Shown here: positions 38,385 to 47,027 of the stretch, one piece after another
How the letters are laid out: each line of letters opens with the position of its first letter
How positions within the stretch are numbered: the stretch's first letter is position 1
Assembly (NCBI RefSeq): GCF_021391495.1
Contig: NZ_CP090063.1
Span: 1,302,001-1,366,000, forward strand
DNA from: Amycolatopsis acidiphila
GTDB lineage: Bacteria; Actinomycetota; Actinomycetes; Mycobacteriales; Pseudonocardiaceae
Reading direction: 5' to 3'
DNA: 64,000 nucleotides
The notes under the pieces: model-generated
Database searches by the model: none
The model's input: only the letters and a program-made list of their open reading frames with translations
What the model was told of the DNA's origin: nothing
Position numbers and translations under genes: made by a program

Positions 38385-40574
38385 GTGTCAACTCAGGGGT
38401 ACGAAGAGGAATTGCGGTCCGAACGGAGCTACGTGGCCGGGCTCTACACGCGGCTCGACGCGGAGCGCACGCGGGTGAAAGGCCAGTACAACGCGGCGTT
38501 GCGCGGAAACGGCGCGTCGCCCATGGAACGGGATGTCGAGGTGCGGGCGTCGGCGAAAGCGCTGAGGCGGCTGGCCGTCGCGGACGACGGGTTGTGTTTC
38601 GGCCGGTTGGACACGCTTTCGGGCGACCATTCGTACATCGGCCGGATCGGCCTTTTCGACGAGGAGAACGACCACGAACCACTGTTGCTGGATTGGCGGG
38701 CGCCGGCGTCGCGCGCGTTCTACGTCGCCACCGCCGCGACTCCGGAGAACATGCGCCGGCGCCGCCAGTTCCATACGCGCGGGCGCCAGGTGATCGACTT
38801 CACCGACGAGGTGCTCGGCCGTCCGGGCGGCGGCGAGCGGGGGGACGCGGCGCTGCTCGCGGCGGTCAACGCGCCGCGCGGTGACGGGATGCGCGACATC
38901 GTGGCGACGATCCAGGCCGAGCAGGACCGGATCATCCGGCTCGATCACCCTGGCGTGCTGGTGATCGAGGGCGGTCCGGGCACCGGGAAGACCGTGGTGG
39001 CGCTGCACCGCGTCGCGTACCTGCTCTACACCCAGCGGGAGCGGATGGAGCGCCACGGTGCGCTCGTGGTCGGCCCCAACCCGGCGTTCCTGAACCACAT
39101 CAGCCGGGTGCTGCCGTCGCTGGGCGAGTCCGACGTGGTGTTCATGACCACCGGCGACCTCGTGCCCGGCCTGCACGTCACCGCCGAGGACACGCCGGAA
39201 GCCGCGCGGCTCAAGGGCTCGCTGAAGATCCTCGACGTGCTCGCGGCGGCGGTCGCCGACCGGCAGCGGCTGCCGGCGCAGCCGTTGCCCATCCCACTGG
39301 CGGACGTCACGGTGCGGATCGACGCCGAGACCGCGGAGTGGGCCAGGCACGAGGCGCGCGACAGCGGGCTGCCGCACAACGAGGCCCGCGCGGTGTTCAC
39401 CGAGATCGTCACGTACGTGCTCACCGAACGGGCGATCGCCAGGATCGGCCGGGGCTGGCTGACCCGGGCGGACCGCGCGGGGTGGGAAGAGCTGCGGTCG
39501 GACCTGGTCAAGGAGCTCGCGGGCGACGAGAAGTTCACCGCCGCGCTCGACGAGCTCTGGCCGATCCTGACACCGGAAACGCTGCTGGCAGGGCTGTACG
39601 CGTCCCCCGAACGGCTGCGGGCGGCCGGTGGGGACCCGGCGTTGGCGCGCGCCGACGGCGACGCCTGGACGGTGTCGGACGTGCCGCTGCTCGACGAGCT
39701 GGTCGACCTGCTGGGTTCGGACAAGTCGGCCGACCGGACCGCCGAGCGGGAGCGGGCGGCCGCGGCCCAGCACGCCGCCGACGTGCTGGACAGCCTCGTC
39801 GGCCGCCAGGACTCGATGGACGACGAGGACCACCTGTTCGCCACCGACCTGCTCTACGCCGACGACCTGGCGGAACGCTTCGTCGAGCAGGACACCAGGG
39901 ACCTCGTCGAACGCGCCACGGCGGACCGGGACTGGACCTACCGCCACGTCGTGGTCGACGAGGCACAGGAACTGTCCGAAATGGACTGGCGAGTGCTGAT
40001 GCGGCGCTGTCCGGGCCGGTCGTTCACCGTGGTCGGCGACCTCGCCCAACGCCGGTCCGTGGCCGGGGCGACGTCCTGGGACACGATGCTGGAGCCGTAC
40101 GTGCCCGGCCGCTGGGTCTACCGGTCGCTGTCGGTGAACTACCGCACCCCGGCGGAGATCATGGACATCGCCGCCGCGCTGCTCGCCGAGTTCGCGCCCG
40201 GGGTCCGGCCGCCGGAGTCGGTCCGCGCGTGCGGCGTCCAGCCTTGGTCCAGGCGGGTCACCGAAGACGAACTGCCCGCTGCCATCGAGGAGTTCGTGCG
40301 GGACGAAGCCGGCCGCGAAGGCACCAGCGTCGTGATCGGGCCACCGGAAGTGCCGGGCGCGGTGGCGCCGTCGGAGACGAAGGGCCTGGAGTTCGACGCC
40401 GTCCTGGTCGTGGAACCGGAACGGATCCTCGCCGACGGTCCGCGCGGCGCGGCCGAGCTCTACGTCGCCCTCACGCGCGCCACCCAGCGTCTCGGCGTCC
40501 TGCACCAGGGTCCACTGCCGCAGGCTCTGACCGGGCTCGTCGAGACGCCGGCACCCGCCAAGGCCGGGCAGTAG
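38385..40574 (+). CDS. helR: RNA polymerase-recycling motor ATPase HelR (HelD-like, rifamycin tolerance)
   Basis: A 729-residue UvrD/HelD-like superfamily 1 protein. An N-terminal coiled-coil (YEEELRSERSYVAGLYTRLDAERTRVKGQYNAAL) can reach into the RNA polymerase channel. Residues about 185-230 hold Walker A in VIEGGPGTGKTVVALHRVAYLLY. Later come a Walker B-type segment HVVVDEAQELSEMDW, VVGDLAQRRS, and motif VI ELYVALTRATQRLGVLH. HelR proteins displace rifamycin from stalled polymerase and give resistance. GTG 38385 is used because GAGGGG precedes it and the reading starts STQGYEEEL. Location opposite the rifamycin phosphotransferase gene supports HelR rather than generic HelD. Confidence 0.88.
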   Translation: MSTQGYEEELRSERSYVAGLYTRLDAERTRVKGQYNAALRGNGASPMERDVEVRASAKALRRLAVADDGLCFGRLDTLSGDHSYIGRIGLFDEENDHEPLLLDWRAPASRAFYVATAATPENMRRRRQFHTRGRQVIDFTDEVLGRPGGGERGDAALLAAVNAPRGDGMRDIVATIQAEQDRIIRLDHPGVLVIEGGPGTGKTVVALHRVAYLLYTQRERMERHGALVVGPNPAFLNHISRVLPSLGESDVVFMTTGDLVPGLHVTAEDTPEAARLKGSLKILDVLAAAVADRQRLPAQPLPIPLADVTVRIDAETAEWARHEARDSGLPHNEARAVFTEIVTYVLTERAIARIGRGWLTRADRAGWEELRSDLVKELAGDEKFTAALDELWPILTPETLLAGLYASPERLRAAGGDPALARADGDAWTVSDVPLLDELVDLLGSDKSADRTAERERAAAAQHAADVLDSLVGRQDSMDDEDHLFATDLLYADDLAERFVEQDTRDLVERATADRDWTYRHVVVDEAQELSEMDWRVLMRRCPGRSFTVVGDLAQRRSVAGATSWDTMLEPYVPGRWVYRSLSVNYRTPAEIMDIAAALLAEFAPGVRPPESVRACGVQPWSRRVTEDELPAAIEEFVRDEAGREGTSVVIGPPEVPGAVAPSETKGLEFDAVLVVEPERILADGPRGAAELYVALTRATQRLGVLHQGPLPQALTGLVETPAPAKAGQ

Positions 40575-40584
40575 GCAGGGGTTC

Positions 40585-40626
40585 GAGGCCGGGCGGCCCT
40601 GGAAGCACCAGGGTCGCCCGGACCTC
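40585..40626. terminator. Bidirectional hairpin between helR and rph
   Basis: The stem is CCGGGCGGCCCTGG (40589-40602) with CCAGGGTCGCCCGG (40608-40621) around a 5-base loop. GAGG/CCTC pairing extends it across one bulged base. It sits between the two convergent stop codons with no T-run, as is common in high-GC actinomycetes. Confidence 0.7.
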
Positions 40627-40663
40627 GCCGGAAGCTACAGACGGGCCTTCCCGGTGTGGTCGG

Positions 40664-43261
40664 TCAGGGCAGGATCTCGACGTACCCGTCGGTTCCGTGC
40701 ACGCGGATCCGCTGCCCGTCCCGGATCAGCCGGGTGGCCTGCTCCACGCCCACGACGGCAGGCAAGCCGTACTCCCGGGCGATCACCGCGCCATGGGTCA
40801 TCAGGCCGCCCACCTCCGTGACCAGGCCCGTGATTCCGACGAACAGGGGCGACCAGCTGGGGTCCGTGTGGGCCGTGACCAGGATGTCGCCCGCCTCGAG
40901 CTCGGCCTCCGCCATGTCGAGGATGACGCGGGCCCTCCCCTCGATGGTCCCGGCGGACACCGGCAGGCCGATCAGGGCGCCGGCCGGCACGTCGTCGCGC
41001 CGGTACGCCCCGGTGACGGCCTCGCCATCGGATGTGAGCACCCGGGGCGGTGTGAGCGCGTGGTACGACCGGAACGCGTCCTTGCGCTGCTGGATGAGCT
41101 GGTCATCCACCTGGTTCGAGCGCACGACGTCGCGGAACTCCTGGAACGTGAGGTAGAAGACGTCCTCCTGCTCCGCAAGCACGTCGGCCCGCACGAGGCG
41201 CCCGGCCTCCTCCAGCAAGGCCTGCTTGTAGACGAAGTAGCGGCTGATGATGCCGTACTTCGGGTACTCCCGGTAGCCGGTGAAGGTTCGGACCCGGTCG
41301 ATCATCCGCTTGGTCTCGTCGGCTTTCCGGTCCCCGTCCGGCAGGGCCCGCAAGCGTGACAGCACTTCCTGTTCCTTCTTCCGCGCCTTCTGCCGGCCTT
41401 GCTCGAAGCGCCGCTGGGCGGCCCCCGGCTCGAAGTTCCTGACGTTGTCGAGGATGACGGGCACGAGCGTGCTGGGGCGCTCGCGCCAACGCGGCCTCGT
41501 GATGTCGATCTCGCCGACGCAGCCCATGCCGTACCGGTCGAGGTAGGCCTCTATGGCGTCGCGCGCTTCGGTCCCGCCCGGGACCTTCGCCAGCTCGTCC
41601 AGGAAGCCCTCGTCCTCGACGTCCTGCAGGAACGCCACCACCTCCGGCTGCGGGCGGATCACGTCCGCGACGTCGAGCAGCGCCAGTCCCATCTCCGACG
41701 TGACGTTGCCGGGCGCGGACAGCGTCAGCGTGTCAGCCGCGTTCTTCTCGCCCAGCCACTCCTGCAGGTTGTCGTTGAGCCACCACGTGGCCTCCATCCC
41801 CGCCATGATCGCCTGGAGACTCAGCGGATCACTGAGGACTCGCTTGTGCTCCTCGAAGGCCTCCAGCAGGAAGTCGAACAGCGCCGGTCCGGTCTTCGTC
41901 CGGATGTCGCGCTCCAGGGCGGCGATGGACGCCCGGCTGCGCTCGACCAGCTCGGTGACGATGGCCGGATCGGTCTCGATCGGGTCGCGTACGCCCCTGG
42001 GCGGCGGCCCGCCGGGAGCAGCGTCCGGGAGCGACGGGACGAAATCGTCGCGGTCGAGGACGGTCTCCAGCGCGTCCCTGATCAGCGGATCGCCTCTCCC
42101 CATGACATCCAGGAGGCCGGCGCGGGCCGCGGGCGTGGCCAGCCGCGGGGTGACGTCGACGAACAGTCTCCCGCCGGCCTCGTGCATCGGCACCATGGCC
42201 GTCAGCTGCCACACGGAGATCCCCAGGGGCTTCATCGGGTCGGTCATCATCTGCCCGTGGCCGACGGAGACGTAGACGTGATTCTCCTGGTCGCCGGTCT
42301 CGGGGATGGGGAACAGCGTCGTGATCGGCCGGCTCTGAACGATCTGGAAGTCAGCACCGACCAGGCACCATTCGATGTCCTGCGGGCGGCCGAAGTGCGC
42401 CTCGATCCGGCGCCCGAGCTGCACGAGCCGCACGACCTGCGCATCCGTCAGCGCCGGCTGCTCCTGCTGCGGCGGGTCGATCGCCACTTCCTGCGTACCG
42501 CCGGCCGGCAGGGCGTGAATGGCACGCTGTTTGGCGGCGATCGCCTTGGCGACGACTTCGCCGTCTCGCACCTTGAAGACGTCCGGGTTCACCAGGCCGG
42601 AGACCAGGGCCTCGCCGAGGCCGAACCCGGCGTCCACGGTGGCGACCTTCCGGTTGCCCGTGACGGGGTCGGCCGTGAACAGGATGCCGGCCGCATCCGG
42701 GAGGACCATCCGCTGCACGACCACGGCCATGCGGACCGCGCGGTGGTCGATGCCGTTCCGCTGGCGGTAGGTCACGGCCCGCTCGGTGAACAGCGAGGCC
42801 CAGCACCGGCTGACGTGCTGCAGGATCGCCGTCGGCCCCACGACGTTCAGATAAGTGTCCTGCTGTCCGGCGAAGGAGGCCGTCGGCAGGTCCTCTGCCG
42901 TCGCGCTGGATCGGACGGCGCAGGCGGCTTGCTCGCCGAGCCGGGCGAGCGCGCGGGTGATCGCGGCCGCGAGATCGCCCGGGATGGCAATGTCTTCGAT
43001 GGTCCGGCGAATCTGCGCGCTGAGCGTGCGGATCCCCTCCCGGTCGTCCGGGTTCACGCGCGACAGCTGATCGAGCCGGTCGTCGATCGACGGCGCTTCC
43101 ACCATGATCCGCCGGAAGGCGTCCGTCGTCACGCAGAAGCCACCCGGCACGCGGATGCCTTCGATCCGCGACAGCCCGCCCAGGTGCACGCCCTTGCCGC
43201 CAACGACCGCGACCCGGGTCTCGTCGACCTCTTGAAGATCCAGAACATACTGCTCGATCAC
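40664..43261 (-). CDS. rph: Rifamycin-inactivating phosphotransferase
   Basis: An 865-residue three-domain enzyme that transfers the beta-phosphate of ATP to the ansa-bridge hydroxyl of rifamycins, with water taking the gamma-phosphate. The ATP-grasp domain (about 1-315) includes VAVVGGKGVHLGGLSRI, AVRSSATAEDLPTASFAGQQDTYLNV and QDIEWCLV. The rifamycin-binding domain (about 325-755) includes MMTDPMKPLGISVWQLTA. The PEP-synthase-like swivelling domain carries the catalytic His, near residue 823, in GGLMTHGAVIAREYG. GTG 43261 has GGAGG 8 bp upstream; longer readings lack this. All key regions are intact and the length equals known Rph, so it should be active. Confidence 0.96.
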   Translation of the reverse strand: MIEQYVLDLQEVDETRVAVVGGKGVHLGGLSRIEGIRVPGGFCVTTDAFRRIMVEAPSIDDRLDQLSRVNPDDREGIRTLSAQIRRTIEDIAIPGDLAAAITRALARLGEQAACAVRSSATAEDLPTASFAGQQDTYLNVVGPTAILQHVSRCWASLFTERAVTYRQRNGIDHRAVRMAVVVQRMVLPDAAGILFTADPVTGNRKVATVDAGFGLGEALVSGLVNPDVFKVRDGEVVAKAIAAKQRAIHALPAGGTQEVAIDPPQQEQPALTDAQVVRLVQLGRRIEAHFGRPQDIEWCLVGADFQIVQSRPITTLFPIPETGDQENHVYVSVGHGQMMTDPMKPLGISVWQLTAMVPMHEAGGRLFVDVTPRLATPAARAGLLDVMGRGDPLIRDALETVLDRDDFVPSLPDAAPGGPPPRGVRDPIETDPAIVTELVERSRASIAALERDIRTKTGPALFDFLLEAFEEHKRVLSDPLSLQAIMAGMEATWWLNDNLQEWLGEKNAADTLTLSAPGNVTSEMGLALLDVADVIRPQPEVVAFLQDVEDEGFLDELAKVPGGTEARDAIEAYLDRYGMGCVGEIDITRPRWRERPSTLVPVILDNVRNFEPGAAQRRFEQGRQKARKKEQEVLSRLRALPDGDRKADETKRMIDRVRTFTGYREYPKYGIISRYFVYKQALLEEAGRLVRADVLAEQEDVFYLTFQEFRDVVRSNQVDDQLIQQRKDAFRSYHALTPPRVLTSDGEAVTGAYRRDDVPAGALIGLPVSAGTIEGRARVILDMAEAELEAGDILVTAHTDPSWSPLFVGITGLVTEVGGLMTHGAVIAREYGLPAVVGVEQATRLIRDGQRIRVHGTDGYVEILP

Positions 43262-43615
43262 TGCGACGCCTCCGAGGCAGTCATGCTCAGTTGTATTGGG
43301 GCGGCAGATCGAATGACCGGCGCCTCTGTCGGACTTCTTGTCGAGCACGTCCTCACGGGCGCGCACCCCCGCACCTCAGCGCCGAGCGCCCGCGACTGCA
43401 CTGCCGGTTCCACTTCACCGCGTCCCCCATACTTCGACAACAACGTCGTGCCCCCATTTCCGCAGGTTGTGGCATCGGCCGACGATTCTGCGCCACGACC
43501 CGGGTCTTGCCGCAAGCCCCCGGGTGCGTTATAAGTTAAAAGTGGGAGGGGGAGGAATTTCGCCTGCCTCGTCCGCTGGAACTGGCTCGGTTGTTGTCAA
43601 GCGGTGGCGCGCCAC
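43262..43615 (-). other. Long leader/promoter region of rph
   Basis: A stretch of 354 bp without a gene. It holds the 19-bp palindrome (43502-43520), an AT-rich TTAACTTATAAC block on the minus strand (about 43528-43541) that could supply the -10, and a 12-bp palindrome GTGGCGCGCCAC at 43604-43615. If transcription starts near the palindrome, the rph leader would be about 240 nt long. No terminator-like hairpin with a T-run was seen in it. Confidence 0.5.
43502..43520 (-). promoter_or_regulatory. Rifamycin-associated element-like palindrome
   Basis: On the rph strand the site reads GGGGCTTGCGGCAAGACCC, 19 bp, with 8-bp arms around CGG and one imperfect arm position. It agrees closely with the rifamycin-associated element described upstream of actinomycete rifamycin-resistance genes, whose consensus I recall as nearly this sequence. 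It lies about 240 bp before the rph GTG and next to an AT-rich -10-like block. The match is by memory of the consensus. Confidence 0.75.
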
Positions 43616-44200
43616 TTAGCTGAGTGATGGCCGGAGTTCGAGCCGTCCCTCAGCTAGCCGCTGGCTGTTGACGGCGGAAAGCCAGTCGCGGATTTGGGTG
43701 AGGAGTTCTTCGACCACGGGCTCGGTGAATTCGCTCAACGAGAACAGGCAGTAGTCGACCGCCAGCCATTCGCCCAGTTTCTGCTCGAGGTCTTCATCCG
43801 TGACCGGGTCACGGATCTGCTCGATCGCCCAGATGACCAAGCCGCGCTTCGCGTTCCAGACATCCCGGTGCTCGTTTTCGTCCCTTCGGTCGGTAGGACC
43901 ACCACTGGTCGACCGGTTTGTCGGATACGCTGTAGGTCAGCTGTTCTTCGAACCAAGCCCGAGGTGGTCCAGATACGCATGCCGCAGTTCCGATTGGACG
44001 AGCTGATTCGCGCCAGCCGCTCCTTCGAGGGCTTTACGAGTAGCTACGCGGCACATTCTCGCGGCCACAGGATTCTTCGTGGTAATTGCGAGACCGATCG
44101 CCTCAACGTCTTTGACGACGGATTTGATGAGCTGCATGCCGGAGCGATTGCTCCGATGCGACTCCCTGGCTCGTCCTCGCCCCAGGTCTCGTTCGGCGCG
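43616..44200 (-). pseudogene. Decayed gene of unknown family next to tRNA-Arg
   Basis: Protein-like sequence on the minus strand is spread over three frames. QLIKSVVKDVEAIGLAITTKNPVAARMCRVATRKALEGA runs from about 44137. WFEEQLTYSVSDKPVDQWWSYRPKGRKR follows in a second frame from about 43955. DVWNAKRGLVIWAIEQIRDPVTDEDLEQKLGEWL continues in a third to the stop at 43616. At least two frameshifts are needed to read one protein. GC content and codon use are visibly lower than in all neighbours. I do not recognise the family. Position just past the 3' end of a tRNA gene suggests a leftover of an integrated element. Confidence 0.5.
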
Positions 44201-44278
44201 TAGGCCAGTTGGCGCTCAACGACGCCATGGATCGGCGTCTAGGCCGGTGAGAGCGCAAATACGCAGGTAAACAAACTG

Positions 44279-44351
44279 TGCCCTCGGCAGGATTCGAACC
44301 TGCGACACCTGCCTCCGGAGGGCAGTGCTCTATCCCCTGAGCTACGAGGGC
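44279..44351 (-). tRNA. tRNA-Arg (anticodon CCG)
   Basis: On the minus strand the 73-nt cloverleaf starts GCCCTCG and ends CGAGGGC plus discriminator A; the 7-bp acceptor stem pairs perfectly. The D-arm is AGCTCAGGGGATAGAGCA. The anticodon arm is CTGCC-CTCCGGA-GGCAG, giving anticodon CCG. The T-arm contains GTTCGAATC. CCA is not encoded. Its 3' end faces the decayed region at 43616-44200. Confidence 0.97.
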
Positions 44352-44449
44352 CCATCGCTGTGCGACGTGAGAAGCCTAGCGCATCCCCGCCACCACGTGG
44401 TGGGCACCCCATGCACGAAACGGCCCAGCGCGGTACCTTCCGCAGCGAG

Positions 44450-44482
44450 TAAGGCTAGCCTGCCTTGCATACATGCGCATGT
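44450..44482 (+). promoter_or_regulatory. Candidate metal-responsive operators of the CDF exporter gene
   Basis: Two adjacent elements lie 32-64 bp upstream of the exporter start. The reverse complement of 44450-44468, GCAAGGCAGGCTAGCCTTA, matches the IdeR/DmdR iron-box pattern at about 12 of 19 positions, including the central AGGCTA. The second is a perfect 12-bp palindrome ACATGCGCATGT at 44471-44482, flanked by ATA and TATATG as in ArsR/SmtB-type operators. Either could make the exporter metal-inducible. Confidence 0.4.
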
Positions 44483-44513
44483 CGCTATATGTTGAGCGAG
44501 AGGAGGCAGCGCC

Positions 44514-45422
44514 ATGGGACATGGTCACGGGCACGGCGTCCCCAGTGCCTCCGGGCGGTACCTGCCCCGCCTCGTCGCGGCGCTCGGGATCGGCGCCGTC
44601 TTCTTCCTGCTCGAGGTCGTGGTCGGTGTCCTCACCGGCTCACTCGCCCTGATCTCCGACGCCGCCCACATGCTCACCGACGTCTTCGGCCTCGGGATGG
44701 CCCTCACGGCGATCGTCCTCGCGCGGCGCAGCGGGCCGACCTATCGTCGCACCTTCGGCCTCTACCGCGCGGAGGTGCTGGCCGCCCTCGGCAACGCCGT
44801 CCTCCTGTTCGGCGTCGCCGGGTACGTGCTCGTCGAGGCCGTCCAGCGCGTCACCGACCCGCCCGCGGTGCCGGGCCTCCCGGTCCTCGCCACGGCCGTC
44901 GCCGGGCTGCTCGCCAACCTCGCGGCGTTCACGCTCCTGCGCTCCGGCGCCAAGGAGAGCCTCAACGTCCGGGGCGCCTACCTCGAGGTGCTCGCCGACC
45001 TCATCGGTTCCGTGGGCGTCCTCGTGAGCGGCGCGGTCACGCTCACCACCGGCTGGCGCTACGCCGACCCGATCATCGGTGTCGCGATCGGCCTGTTCGT
45101 GCTTCCACGCACGGCACTGCTCGCGCGCCGCGCCCTGCGGATCCTCTTCCAGCACGCCCCGGCGGAGGTCGACGTCGAGGGCATCGCGGCGGAGCTCGCG
45201 GCGCTCGCCGGCGTGCGGGACGTGCACGACCTGCACGTGTGGACGCTCACCTCGGGCATGGAGGTCGCCTCCGCGCACCTCGCCGTCGAGCAGCACGCCG
45301 AACCCGCGCAGGTGCTCGCCCAGGCGCAGAACGTGCTGGCGAACACCTACGACATCAAGCACGCCACACTGCAGATCGAGCCGTGCGAATCGGCCAAGCG
45401 GTGCGAAGAGCTGTCCTGGTGA
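44514..45422 (+). CDS. Cation diffusion facilitator (CzcD/ZitB-like metal exporter)
   Basis: A 302-residue CDF protein with a His-rich N-terminus (GHGHGHG), six membrane helices and a C-terminal cytoplasmic domain of about 95 residues. Helix 2 has the metal-site SDAAHMLTD and helix 5 EVLADLIGSV, giving a D/H...D/D arrangement (His in TM2) usual for Zn2+ or Cd2+ exporters. The C-terminal VDVEGIAAELAALAGVRDVHDLHVWTLTSGMEVASAHL is the dimer domain. ATG 44514 has GAGGAGG upstream. Export of Zn2+ driven by protons is the family role. Candidate metal-responsive palindromes lie in its promoter. Confidence 0.92.
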   Translation: MGHGHGHGVPSASGRYLPRLVAALGIGAVFFLLEVVVGVLTGSLALISDAAHMLTDVFGLGMALTAIVLARRSGPTYRRTFGLYRAEVLAALGNAVLLFGVAGYVLVEAVQRVTDPPAVPGLPVLATAVAGLLANLAAFTLLRSGAKESLNVRGAYLEVLADLIGSVGVLVSGAVTLTTGWRYADPIIGVAIGLFVLPRTALLARRALRILFQHAPAEVDVEGIAAELAALAGVRDVHDLHVWTLTSGMEVASAHLAVEQHAEPAQVLAQAQNVLANTYDIKHATLQIEPCESAKRCEELSW

Positions 45423-45423
45423 G

Positions 45424-46119
45424 CTACAGCGGCTGAGCGTCCCGAGCGGCGAGCATCTGCTTCATCAGCACGATCTCCGCGCCCTGCGAGTCCAGGATGC
45501 TCTGCGTCAGCGCCTTCACCGCCGCGACGGACGTGTGGTCGTGCGCGTACTGCGCCATCGCCGTGCCGCCCTGGTGGTGCCGCAGCATCAGCTGCAGGAA
45601 GTACACGTCCAGATCCCTGCCCGACAGCGACCGCAGCCTCGTCAGCTCCGCGTTCGTCGCCATCCCGGGCATCGGCGCGTCGCTCGACGACGCGCCCGGC
45701 GACGGCATCCCCATCCCGGCCATGTCGTGCCCACCGGACTGCGTCATCCACGTCATGTACGCGCCCGTGGTCTGCTCGGGCTGACCCCACAGCATGAGCC
45801 AACCCTTCATCCGGCCGACCTGCTCCAGCTGCGTGCTCTGGATGTCGAAGGCCAGCTGCCGGACCTGCGGGTCCGTGCTGTGGTCCCGCTCCCAGTTCGC
45901 CATGGTCACGGCCTGCAGGTGGTGCACCGACATGTCCTGTGCGAACCCGACCTCGACCGAGCCGGCCGCGGGAGTGGCCGGCTCGGACGAGTTGAGCGCC
46001 CGCTGGGTCAGGAACATCCCGAGCACCGCGCCCAGCAGCAGCACGGCGACGACTGCCGCGCCGATCACCACCGGGCGCGAGAACGACGACTGCGCGGGAG
46101 CTTCTTCGGGTTCGGTCAT
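45424..46119 (-). CDS. DUF305 membrane-anchored protein
   Basis: A 231-residue protein with a short cytoplasmic tail and a membrane helix (VVIGAAVVAVLLLGAVLGMFLT). The extracytoplasmic DUF305 domain contains FAQDMSVHHLQAVTMANWE and the second half VYFLQLMLRHHQGGTAMAQYA. The paired His-His and Met-rich motifs (HDMAGMGMPSPG) suggest a ferritin-like fold able to bind copper. Its start overlaps the stop of the DUF3105 gene by one base, so the two are translated together. The stop lies 2 bp from the convergent CDF exporter stop. Confidence 0.88.
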   Translation of the reverse strand: MTEPEEAPAQSSFSRPVVIGAAVVAVLLLGAVLGMFLTQRALNSSEPATPAAGSVEVGFAQDMSVHHLQAVTMANWERDHSTDPQVRQLAFDIQSTQLEQVGRMKGWLMLWGQPEQTTGAYMTWMTQSGGHDMAGMGMPSPGASSSDAPMPGMATNAELTRLRSLSGRDLDVYFLQLMLRHHQGGTAMAQYAHDHTSVAAVKALTQSILDSQGAEIVLMKQMLAARDAQPL

Positions 46120-46946
46120 CAGGGCGTGTGGCTCCCGGGGGCGGCGGGGGCGGAGGGCGCCGTCGAGCCCGCGCCCATGTCCTGCTGGGTGCCGGTCGAG
46201 CCCTGGTAGTTCATCGGCTTGGCGTCCGGTCCGGGCGGGGTCGGGTCGAACGGCGGCGGGTTGTCCGGGTCGAACGCGCCCGGCCCGAGCGCGTCGCAGG
46301 AGGCGCCGACCTCGGGGTAGGTGTTCTGGTTGGTGCGCAGCGCGGTGATGAACTCGTCGACCCGCTGGTCGTCGGCGCTGTCCACCTTGAGCTGGTGGCC
46401 CCAGGACTGCAGCGAGATCGGCTTGTCGAGCCCGGGGTAGGGCGACATCATCGTGTACGGCTTGCCCTCGACCTTGGCCTTGAGCGTGTTCAGCGCGTCA
46501 CCCGTGACCTGGTCCGGGTTGTAGGCGATCCACACCGCGCCGTGTTCGAGCGAGTGGACCATGTTCTCGGTGCGCACGGCCTTGGGGTAGACGATGCCGG
46601 TGCACGCGGCCCAGTACCCGTCGTGCGGCCCGCCGAACGGCGGCGAGTGGTCGTAGGCGACGCGCTCGGTCGGCAGCACGTGCACGCTGCCCTTGTACTC
46701 GACGGTCACGATGCCCTGGAGCTTCAGCGACGGATCGGGGTTCGAGGCGCTGGGCACCCAGTCGGCGAGCGCGCGCTTGGGCGCGGACTGCACCAGGTAG
46801 TAGGTGACGACCACGGCGGCGAGCGCCACGACGGCGACGACCGCGATGACCGTGCCCCACGGGAAGCCCCGCTTGGTCACCACCGAGCTGCGTGCCGCTC
46901 TGACGGCGTTCTTCGACGAGGCCTTCTTCTTCGTGCCGCTGGCCAT
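46119..46946 (-). CDS. DUF3105 membrane-anchored protein
   Basis: A 275-residue protein with a Lys/Arg-rich cytoplasmic start (ASGTKKKASSKNAVRAARSS), one membrane helix (WGTVIAVVAVVALAAVVVTYYLV) and a DUF3105 domain. The domain has the conserved YDHSPPFGGPHDGYWAACTGIVYPKAVRTENMVHSLEHGAVWIAYNP. The invariant HSLEHG and GGPH histidines could bind metal. The tail is Pro/Gly-rich and disordered. The function of the family is unknown; pairing with DUF305 proteins is frequent in actinomycetes and suggests a joint extracytoplasmic role, perhaps with copper. Confidence 0.88.
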   Translation of the reverse strand: MASGTKKKASSKNAVRAARSSVVTKRGFPWGTVIAVVAVVALAAVVVTYYLVQSAPKRALADWVPSASNPDPSLKLQGIVTVEYKGSVHVLPTERVAYDHSPPFGGPHDGYWAACTGIVYPKAVRTENMVHSLEHGAVWIAYNPDQVTGDALNTLKAKVEGKPYTMMSPYPGLDKPISLQSWGHQLKVDSADDQRVDEFITALRTNQNTYPEVGASCDALGPGAFDPDNPPPFDPTPPGPDAKPMNYQGSTGTQQDMGAGSTAPSAPAAPGSHTP

Positions 46947-47027
46947 GGCTCCCGCATCCGGTCGAAAATCGAATTAACCCAGGGTGGAGTGTAGGGACTG
47001 CATGTCAGAGCGATGTCAACGGCCACA

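Noticed and set aside
43604..43615. The 12-bp palindrome GTGGCGCGCCAC at the end of the decayed gene
   Set aside because: Too short and GC-only to call an attachment site or operator without a second copy.
44390..44403. A 14-bp palindrome CCACCACGTGGTGG between tRNA-Arg and the CDF gene
   Set aside because: It could overlap the tRNA promoter or be an operator, but palindromes of this base mix arise easily at this GC content and nothing links it to a regulator.
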